Below, piece by piece: positions 1 to 5,393 of a stretch of 6,468 nt of DNA; the first letter of the stretch is position 1; each line of letters starts with the position of its first letter. The position numbers and the translations under genes are program-made. Under the pieces are notes generated by a model. That model had not been told where the DNA came from, searched no databases, and saw only the letters and a program-made list of their open reading frames with translations. This DNA comes from an uncultured Actinomycetes bacterium. Lineage in GTDB: Bacteria; Actinomycetota; Actinomycetes; S36-B12. Location: NCBI GenBank assembly GCA_905181745.1, contig CAJIYV010000140.1, positions 1-6,468 of the forward strand, read 5' to 3'.

Positions 1-1
1 T

Positions 2-2926
2 TGGGACTGCCATGGGCTCCCTGTTGAACTAGCGGTTGAAAAAGAACTCGGGTTTTCTGGAAAGCAAGATATTGAAAAATATGGCGTCGCCGAATTTAAT
101 GCCAAATGCCGCGAATCGGTTATGCGCCACGTGGATGCATTTGCAGACCTCACTACGCGGATGGGTTATTGGGTTGATATGGACAGCGCTTACTGGACCA
201 TGGACCCCAATTACATTCAAAGTGTGTGGTGGTCCCTCAAGCAGATCTTCAACGCCGGTCTGCTGGTCCAGGACCATCGGGTCTCGCCGTATTGCCCTCG
301 TTGTGGCACCGGCCTGAGCGACCATGAACTCGCCCAAGGTTACGAAGATGTTGTGGATCCTTCGGTGTATGTCTGCTTCCCCGTTACTGCAGGAACCCTT
401 GCCAGCAAGTACTCACATCTTTCGCTACTTGTCTGGACCACGACCCCGTGGACTTTGGTCTCGAACACTGCCATTGCTGTTAAACCAACGGCAACCTACT
501 GCGTCGTGTCACATGAGGGTCAGCATTACGTGGTGGCCCAGGATTTAGTCGAAGATCTCTTTGGGGCACCCATTGGTGCCGAGGGCGAGGACGGCGAAGA
601 CGGCATCACGAGATACCAAATTATGGAAACTTTTTCTGGGGTTGAACTTGAGCGAGTGGGCTATCAGCGACCATTTGATCTGATCGACATTCCCCAATCC
701 CATTTTGTGATTCTGGCTGACTACGTCACCACCGACGACGGAACCGGGCTCGTACACCAAGCGCCAGCTTTTGGTGCCGACGACCTGACCAGTTGCCGTG
801 CGTATGGCCTTCCGGTTGTGAATCCAATCGCCCCTGACGGAACATTCATGCCCGATACACCGCTGGTCGGCGGACAGTTTTTCAAAAAAGCCGATACGAC
901 TCTCACTGATGACTTGCGCACCCGCGGATTACTCTTTCGTGAAGAACCATATGAGCACTCCTATCCGCATTGCTGGAGATGCCACACGCCACTTATTTAC
1001 TATGCACAACCTTCTTGGTACATCAAGACGACGGCTATTAAAGACCGACTCATGGCCGAAAACGAGAAGACACATTGGTATCCGGACACGATCAAGTGGG
1101 GTCGCTACGGTGACTGGCTTACCAACAATGTGGATTGGGCCTTGTCGCGCAATCGCTATTGGGGAACCCCGCTCCCCATCTGGCGCTGTGAGAACGAGCA
1201 CTTAACCGTTGTTGAGTCCCTCGCCGAACTCGGCGAGCTTGCCGGCCAGAAGATCGACGACCTTGACCCGCATCGCCCCTTCATTGACGACATCACGATC
1301 CCCTGTCCGCAATGTGAATCAACCGCCACCCGCGTTCCTGAAGTGATTGACTGCTGGTACGACTCTGGGGCTATGCCTTTTGCATCACAGTGGTACCCGC
1401 GGCACAACAAAGACCAGTTTTCAACCCAATACCCGGCAGATTTCGTATGCGAAGCAATTGATCAGACTCGTGGTTGGTTCTACACCCTGATGGCCATTGG
1501 AACTTTGGTCTTTGACGAGTCTTCATATAAAAGTGTTGTGTGCCTTGGCCACATTCTTGATGAAGATGGTCGCAAAATGAGTAAGCACCTCGGGAACGTT
1601 CTTGAACCGATTCCCCTCATGGATCAGCACGGCGCGGATGCAGTGCGATGGTTTATGTTGGCAAGTGGATCACCCTGGCAGTCACGTCGGGTCGGTCACA
1701 CGGCAATCGCGGATATTGTGCGTAAGAACCTACTCACCTATTGGAACACCGTTTCCTTTCTATCCCTGTATGCGCGCAGCGCCCCCTGGTCACCGGCAGA
1801 TGGTGCCCCCCCACTTGAACAGCGCCCGATCATGGATCGCTGGCTTTTGACCCAGGCCCACTCACTGAGTTCGCAAGTAGACGCGGCTTTAGAGGATTTT
1901 GACACCCAACTAGGTGGGCGCTTAATTACTGAATTTATCGATGACCTTTCCAATTGGTACGTGCGCCGAACACGCCGCCGATTCTGGGATGGCGACCCCG
2001 CCGCGCTGGCAACATTGCATGAAGCCATTCACATTGTCACTTTGTGCATGGCCCCGTACACACCATTTATTACCGAGCGGGTGTGGCAGGACCTATTCCG
2101 GGAAACACAACCCCAGCTGCCGCCTTCGGTGCACCTTGCGAGCTGGCCTGAAGAATCACTCGTTGATGCGCAATTACAGGAGCAAATGGCCCTTGCCCGC
2201 CGAGTCACCGAGCTCGGTCGCTCGGCTCGAGCCACAAGTTCGGTCAAGACTCGCCAACCGTTAGGGCGCGCTCTCATCAGCGCGCGGGGGTGGAGCGGGC
2301 TTCCTGCTGACTTGGTTGCCGAGGTGGCAGAAGAACTTAATGTGGGTGAACTACTCACTCTTGATGTCTCCGATAGCGCCCTAGTCAGCATTTCCATCAA
2401 GCCGAACTTTCGTTCGCTGGGAGCTCGGTTCGGCAAGCAAACACCACTCGTTGCGGCGTACATTTCTATGCAGGACGCTACCGAGCTGGTGAATATGCTG
2501 CGGACATCTGGCACGGGCGTCTATGAAATTGACGGGATGGACGAATCTGTCACAATTGAATTGGCTGATTTGGTGATCACAGAGACCCCGATTCAGGGGT
2601 GGGCTGTGGCAGCAGATGCCGGCGAAAGTGTCGCACTTGACTTGGAAATCACTCACGACCTGGCTCTCGCTGGGATGGCACGCGATATTGTGCGCGCCCT
2701 TCAAGAGGGACGAAAAAATGCAGGATTGCAGATCAGTGATCGGATCAACGTTACCTGGAGTTCCGATAACGCGAATATCGCTGAGACAATGAGCACGCAC
2801 GGGGTCGAAATTTCCCATGAGGTTCTTGCCCTTGCTCTCTCCCAGGTGATCGGACCTGTTGCTGGATTTCCCGTACTGGGTTCAGAGAGTGAAATCGAGG
2901 CTAATTTTGGAATTGAAAAGGTGTAA
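2..2926 (+). CDS. ileS: Isoleucyl-tRNA synthetase, eukaryote-like type (5' partial)
   Basis: Class I synthetase that charges tRNA-Ile with isoleucine in the cytoplasm and edits misactivated valine. The reading frame is open from base 2, so the gene starts outside the window. 974 residues are visible; about 60-75, including the HIGH-type motif, are probably missing. The ATG at 122 is internal, because conserved sequence (WDCHGLPVE at visible residues 1-9) lies upstream. In order: CPRCG at 98; the CP1 editing domain with WTTTPWT at 145 and GTGLVHQAPAFG at 247; a CWRC pair at 324; SRNRYWGTPLP at 382; a likely zinc site from C396, H400, C435 and C438; DCWYDSG ending near 456; KMSK at 525-528 (bases 1574-1585) followed by HLGN; an anticodon-binding domain from about 605 (RPIMDRWLL, then SNWYVRRTRRRFW); and a long C-terminal domain with ARDIVRALQEGRK near 893. 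I see no C-terminal four-cysteine zinc finger. This and the long C-terminus fit the eukaryote-like IleS2 type. No frameshift or internal stop is seen. Confidence 0.97.
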   Translation, partial: WDCHGLPVELAVEKELGFSGKQDIEKYGVAEFNAKCRESVMRHVDAFADLTTRMGYWVDMDSAYWTMDPNYIQSVWWSLKQIFNAGLLVQDHRVSPYCPRCGTGLSDHELAQGYEDVVDPSVYVCFPVTAGTLASKYSHLSLLVWTTTPWTLVSNTAIAVKPTATYCVVSHEGQHYVVAQDLVEDLFGAPIGAEGEDGEDGITRYQIMETFSGVELERVGYQRPFDLIDIPQSHFVILADYVTTDDGTGLVHQAPAFGADDLTSCRAYGLPVVNPIAPDGTFMPDTPLVGGQFFKKADTTLTDDLRTRGLLFREEPYEHSYPHCWRCHTPLIYYAQPSWYIKTTAIKDRLMAENEKTHWYPDTIKWGRYGDWLTNNVDWALSRNRYWGTPLPIWRCENEHLTVVESLAELGELAGQKIDDLDPHRPFIDDITIPCPQCESTATRVPEVIDCWYDSGAMPFASQWYPRHNKDQFSTQYPADFVCEAIDQTRGWFYTLMAIGTLVFDESSYKSVVCLGHILDEDGRKMSKHLGNVLEPIPLMDQHGADAVRWFMLASGSPWQSRRVGHTAIADIVRKNLLTYWNTVSFLSLYARSAPWSPADGAPPLEQRPIMDRWLLTQAHSLSSQVDAALEDFDTQLGGRLITEFIDDLSNWYVRRTRRRFWDGDPAALATLHEAIHIVTLCMAPYTPFITERVWQDLFRETQPQLPPSVHLASWPEESLVDAQLQEQMALARRVTELGRSARATSSVKTRQPLGRALISARGWSGLPADLVAEVAEELNVGELLTLDVSDSALVSISIKPNFRSLGARFGKQTPLVAAYISMQDATELVNMLRTSGTGVYEIDGMDESVTIELADLVITETPIQGWAVAADAGESVALDLEITHDLALAGMARDIVRALQEGRKNAGLQISDRINVTWSSDNANIAETMSTHGVEISHEVLALALSQVIGPVAGFPVLGSESEIEANFGIEKV
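581..604 (+). repeat. Short acidic tandem repeat inside ileS (GE/GED codons)
   Basis: Bases 587-595 and 596-604 are two 9-base units (GAGGACGGC and GAAGACGGC) that differ at one base, preceded by the related codons GAG GGC. They encode EGEDGEDG at visible residues 194-201, in the editing domain between the WTTTPWT and GTGLVH motifs. This looks like a small replication-slippage expansion in a surface loop. It stays in frame and should not disturb the core fold (inference). Confidence 0.55.
1220..1237. repeat. Perfect inverted repeat within ileS (7-bp arms, 4-nt loop)
   Basis: CTCGCCG (1220-1226) and CGGCGAG (1231-1237) are exact reverse complements around the loop AACT. They lie in the codons for LAELGEL, just after the C396/H400 half of the likely zinc site. 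No T-tract follows on either strand, so it is not an evident terminator. It may simply come from GC-rich codons of a repetitive peptide. Confidence 0.5.
2266..2285. repeat. Perfect GC-only inverted repeat within ileS (7-bp arms, 6-nt loop)
   Basis: GCGCGCT (2266-2272) and AGCGCGC (2279-2285) are exact reverse complements around CTCATC. They lie in the codons of the conserved RQPLGRALIS segment at the start of the C-terminal region. The stem should be stable in RNA, but no T-tract follows. It could be a pause structure or a chance product of codon choice. Confidence 0.5.
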
Positions 2927-2935
2927 GGGCCGAAC

Positions 2936-3220
2936 CTACAATCCGCGAAAGATTCCAATCAGGATTTGAAGACCGATCAGAAGGATCAGAAACCCTAGAT
3001 CCAGGGACACTTGGCCCAATCTCAGCGGCGGGACCACCCGTCTAATAAGTTTCAATGGTGGCTCAGTCAGGGTGTAAATCCCTTCGACGATGATCAGAAT
3101 GGGTCCGGAAGGACGCCAATCACGCGCAAATATCTGAACGAAATCAAATACTAAGCGCCCTATCAGCACAAGGAGATACAAGAAGAGGACGTTGGCGATC
3201 CATGCACCGACTGTATTCAT
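2936..3220 (-). CDS. yggT: YggT family membrane protein
   Basis: Small integral membrane protein of 94 residues, close to the usual family length. Two hydrophobic segments, about residues 5-28 and 72-93, flank a central loop carrying the family-typical stretch FARDWRPSGP, then the segment YTLTEPPLKLIRRVVPPLRLG. The biochemical role of the family is not established. Its constant place beside sepF in actinobacteria and many Gram-positives suggests a link to division or envelope assembly. The ATG at 3220 is preceded by AGGTAGG eight bases upstream, a convincing ribosome binding site. It starts 18 bases after the sepF stop and is the last gene of the minus-strand cluster here. Its stop is 9 bases from the convergent ileS stop, where many actinobacteria would carry divIVA next. 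Confidence 0.93.
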   Translation of the reverse strand: MNTVGAWIANVLFLYLLVLIGRLVFDFVQIFARDWRPSGPILIIVEGIYTLTEPPLKLIRRVVPPLRLGQVSLDLGFLILLIGLQILIGIFRGL

Positions 3221-3228
3221 TTGGTAAA

Positions 3229-3235
3229 CCTACCT
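3229..3235 (-). promoter_or_regulatory. Ribosome binding site of yggT
   Basis: On the minus strand the sequence reads AGGTAGG, 8 bases before the ATG at 3220. It sits inside the 18-base gap after the sepF stop, so yggT is probably translated from the same mRNA as sepF with its own initiation site. Confidence 0.6.
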
Positions 3236-3238
3236 GTT

Positions 3239-3838
3239 CTAACTTTGATTGAAGAAACCGTCTTGAGCCACCTGCGCCCGCGCTTGATCTCCCACATCTA
3301 CGTTCACCGGTGACAGCAGGAAAACTTTGTTGGTAACTCTCTCGATACTACCTCGACAACCAAAAACTAAACCAGCTGCGAAGTCAATGATTCGTTTCGC
3401 ATCACTGTCATCAAGATCACTCAGATTCATGATCACCGGAATTCCCTCTCGGTATTCTTCACCAATGCGTCGTGCATCGTTGTATGACCGCGGATGGATG
3501 GACTCAATCCGAGCGAAATCGAGATTGCGAGGTGGCGCGGGGCTACTGGGTGCAACATTACGGCTCGGCAACTCTTGATCGCGGCGAATTGTGCGAACAC
3601 CGCGGGGTTCCCGTGCTCGAGATCTTTGTGAACTCTCCGCGCTATCGGTTCCGTAGTCATCGACGAAGCCGCGGGAGGAACCTGCCCGATTGGAAGTGTG
3701 AACCCGGGATTCGTATTTTTCTGGTGAATTGCGCGAGCTCCGGGGATCGCCATCGCCCTCGTCGGCGTAATCCTCTGAGTAGGAGTCGTCTTCGACCAAA
3801 CCCAGATAGACAGCCATTCGGCGCACAGAACTAGCCAT
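3239..3838 (-). CDS. sepF: Cell division protein SepF
   Basis: Membrane anchor and bundling partner of FtsZ, essential for Z-ring attachment in actinobacteria lacking FtsA. With the start chosen here it has 199 residues. Residues 1-16 (MASSVRRMAVYLGLVE) form the conserved N-terminal membrane-binding amphipathic helix. Residues 18-105 are a low-complexity linker rich in Ser, Arg, Asp and Glu, turning Pro-rich at 99-103. Residues 107-182 form the SepF core (RIESIHPRSYNDARRIGEEY, then PVIMNLSDLD and VFLLSPVNVDV). The protein ends in FFNQS, as typical actinobacterial SepF does. The frame is open upstream to an ATG at 3898, but those 20 extra residues do not look like SepF and that ATG has no Shine-Dalgarno. 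The ATG at 3838 is preceded by GAGAGGG and begins the conserved helix. It lies 68 bases after yggS and 18 before yggT. Confidence 0.95.
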   Translation of the reverse strand: MASSVRRMAVYLGLVEDDSYSEDYADEGDGDPRSSRNSPEKYESRVHTSNRAGSSRGFVDDYGTDSAESSQRSRAREPRGVRTIRRDQELPSRNVAPSSPAPPRNLDFARIESIHPRSYNDARRIGEEYREGIPVIMNLSDLDDSDAKRIIDFAAGLVFGCRGSIERVTNKVFLLSPVNVDVGDQARAQVAQDGFFNQS

Positions 3839-3844
3839 TTCCGA

Positions 3845-3851
3845 CCCTCTC
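3845..3851 (-). promoter_or_regulatory. Ribosome binding site that decides the sepF start
   Basis: On the minus strand GAGAGGG lies 6 bases before the ATG at 3838; a second purine-rich block, AGAAGGA, lies at 3854-3860. The in-frame ATG at 3898 is preceded only by CGTGGTAG after the yggS stop. This supports starting SepF at 3838 with MASSVRRM. Confidence 0.6.
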
Positions 3852-3906
3852 GTTCCTTCTACTACGGGCATGCTGCCACACACCACCTTCGGGAGCATCT
3901 ACCACG

Positions 3907-4626
3907 TTACTGCACATTATGCCTCTCCCCGAGGATCGCGCTACCGAGTCGAACTTGTGTCGCACCTGCCCGGATCGCCTGTTCCAGGTCCCCCGTCATT
4001 CCAGCGGAGATCATGGTTGCTTCCGGGTTCAATTTTTTAACAAGTGCAGCCGCACCCGCCAATTGCCTAAAAGCCGCACCTACGTCAGCGCCCATTTCTG
4101 GGTGTGGACCCACTCCCATGACCCCCCCGAGGGTTAAATGTGGTGCTTTCTCCAGCTCGGTAACAAAATCAGGGACCGCCTCGGGGTTGACCCCACCGCG
4201 GTTCATCCCTTCCCGAAATTCCACGGGATCGAGGTTCACCTGAATTAAGACTCTCAGTTTCTTGTTCGCCTGGGCCGCAGCCCGGTCCAAGGGAATGATC
4301 AACTCAAGCCGATCGAGCGTCTCCACCGTGTCGGCCCACCGCGCAATCGAATTGAGCTTCTTACTTTGTAATTGTCCGACCATGTGCCAACTTATTGAAT
4401 CAGGATTTTCACATTCGACATATTTGCCTTTGCCCTCTTGATCTCGGTTTTCACCAAAAGCATGCTGCCCTAATCCGCTCAAGATGTGAATGTCAGATGA
4501 CGGATAGGTTTTTGAAATCACAAGTAAATCGACCCGTCTTCCTTCGCTTACCGCATCAATGCGATCATGCGCGGCTTGTAGATTTTGGCCCAATTCTCGG
4601 GCTCGAAAGCTAGCGTTCTCGCTCAT
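3907..4626 (-). CDS. yggS: YggS family pyridoxal-phosphate homeostasis protein
   Basis: Cytoplasmic PLP-binding protein (YggS/PLPBP family, fold type III, single TIM-barrel domain) that buffers pyridoxal 5'-phosphate and affects amino-acid and keto-acid balance. It has no proven catalytic activity. It has 239 residues, the usual length. K39 in LLVISKTYP is the expected Schiff-base lysine. Other family signatures are FGENRDQE at 57-64, WHMVGQLQSKK at 80-90, LIQVNLD at 127-133, GGVMGVG at 167-173, and the phosphate-binding C-terminal part SAGMTGDLEQAI at 207-218 with GATQVRLGSAILG at 221-233. The ATG at 4626 overlaps the pgeF stop as ATGA and has AGGTG five bases upstream, so it is probably translationally coupled. 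Its place between pgeF and sepF is standard in actinobacteria. Confidence 0.95.
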   Translation of the reverse strand: MSENASFRARELGQNLQAAHDRIDAVSEGRRVDLLVISKTYPSSDIHILSGLGQHAFGENRDQEGKGKYVECENPDSISWHMVGQLQSKKLNSIARWADTVETLDRLELIIPLDRAAAQANKKLRVLIQVNLDPVEFREGMNRGGVNPEAVPDFVTELEKAPHLTLGGVMGVGPHPEMGADVGAAFRQLAGAAALVKKLNPEATMISAGMTGDLEQAIRAGATQVRLGSAILGERHNVQ

Positions 4627-5393
4627 GCTGGCACCTGGAATTCACGCATGGCTACAACTATTCCTTGCCGCCCTGTTCTGGTTTCACGCCGGTAGGAAAA
4701 TAGGGTTTCCGGGTTCCCATAAGTACATCCACCGACTACCACTGGCTCAATTCTCGCAATTCTCAATTGTGCGATTACTCCTTCTCGCACGTCTATCCCA
4801 CCAGGTGCGCGCAGAACAGCCTCAGCCACCTCACGTTGAGTTGAGGACCGAATCATCTCGCGTCGGTCAGTCGAACTGGAGTAACAGGCGCCACAGATGG
4901 CGGGTCCCACAACGGACCGAATGTGGGTTGCGCCGCGTTCCCGAAGTTCCACGATCGTGGCTTCAACCACTCCAGACACGATCCCTTTCCATCCACAATG
5001 GACCGCGCTGATCAGTGGGGTGTCTCCCGCACGGAATGCACAGAAAATTAATGGAGCACAGTCAGCACCCATTGCCACCAACCCCACCTCCGCGCGGTCG
5101 GTAATCAGGGAGTCAACGCCGGGGAATGTCCCAGCACCGTGCACTCGTGCAATCGAACTTCCATGTGCCGCTTGCATGAGCGCCAAGTCCGTTTCCTTCA
5201 CGCCAACGAGAGCGGCGAGTGAATTGAGATTGCGGGAAGTCGCCAAAGGATCGTCTCCCACATGCGGGGCGATATTCCCTTGGCTGAATTCGCCCACGCT
5301 ATAGCCTCCCAAACGACCAGTGACCGCCCAGCACACTGGACGGTCACTAGGTGCCACCGGCGCAAAAACGCCACTGGCAAGGGGAAGAATCAT
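4623..5393 (-). CDS. pgeF: Peptidoglycan editing factor PgeF (YfiH / laccase-domain protein)
   Basis: Member of the YfiH/DUF152 (Cu-oxidase_4) family, formerly called polyphenol oxidase or laccase-domain protein. In E. coli it is linked to removal of wrongly formed UDP-MurNAc-L-Ser precursors, and some homologues act on purine nucleosides. It has 256 residues, the usual length. The expected metal and active-site residues are present: H77 (LMQAAHGSS), C112 (MGADCAPLI) and H132 (AVHCGWKG). Other family signatures are DSLITDR at 94-100, GPAICGACY and CTYGNPETLFSYRRE, with NIAPHVGDDP near the N-terminus. The ATG at 5393 follows the ftsZ TAA with no gap (TAAATG). No strong Shine-Dalgarno is seen (only GAAG four bases upstream), so initiation probably depends on ribosomes finishing ftsZ. 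It overlaps yggS by four bases. The exact substrate in this organism is not shown by sequence. Confidence 0.94.
   Translation of the reverse strand: MILPLASGVFAPVAPSDRPVCWAVTGRLGGYSVGEFSQGNIAPHVGDDPLATSRNLNSLAALVGVKETDLALMQAAHGSSIARVHGAGTFPGVDSLITDRAEVGLVAMGADCAPLIFCAFRAGDTPLISAVHCGWKGIVSGVVEATIVELRERGATHIRSVVGPAICGACYSSSTDRREMIRSSTQREVAEAVLRAPGGIDVREGVIAQLRIARIEPVVVGGCTYGNPETLFSYRRETRTGRQGIVVAMREFQVPA
4632..4636 (-). promoter_or_regulatory. Ribosome binding site of yggS inside the pgeF 3' end
   Basis: On the minus strand AGGTG lies 5 bases before the yggS ATG at 4626, within the last codons of pgeF. With the ATGA stop/start overlap this indicates coupled translation or reinitiation. Confidence 0.5.

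Noticed and set aside
2029..2514. Open frame of 161 codons on the - strand inside ileS
   Set aside because: Antisense to a certain gene; the Arg/Ser/Cys-rich translation has no recognisable domain and I see no convincing ribosome binding site.
2843..2858. CAGGT ... ACCTG hairpin near the ileS 3' end as a terminator for the convergent genes
   Set aside because: The stem is only 5 bp with a 6-base loop and no T-run follows on either strand.
122..2926. Start of ileS at the ATG at 122
   Set aside because: Conserved IleRS sequence (WDCHGLPVE onward) is in frame from base 2, so this Met is internal and the gene is cut by the window edge.
3472..3834. Open frame of 120 codons on the + strand opposite the SepF linker
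   Set aside because: The Arg-rich translation mirrors the Ser/Arg/Asp-rich linker codons; no family resemblance, and SepF on the other strand explains the sequence.
3839..3898. N-terminal extension of SepF starting at the ATG at 3898
   Set aside because: The extra 20 residues are not SepF-like, the upstream ATG has no Shine-Dalgarno, and the ATG at 3838 has GAGAGGG in place and begins the conserved amphipathic helix.
4122..4128. Run of seven C in yggS, and a similar run at 1806-1812 in ileS, as phase-variation tracts
   Set aside because: Seven bases is short for a phase-variable tract, both frames are intact, and both genes are housekeeping genes unlikely to be switched.
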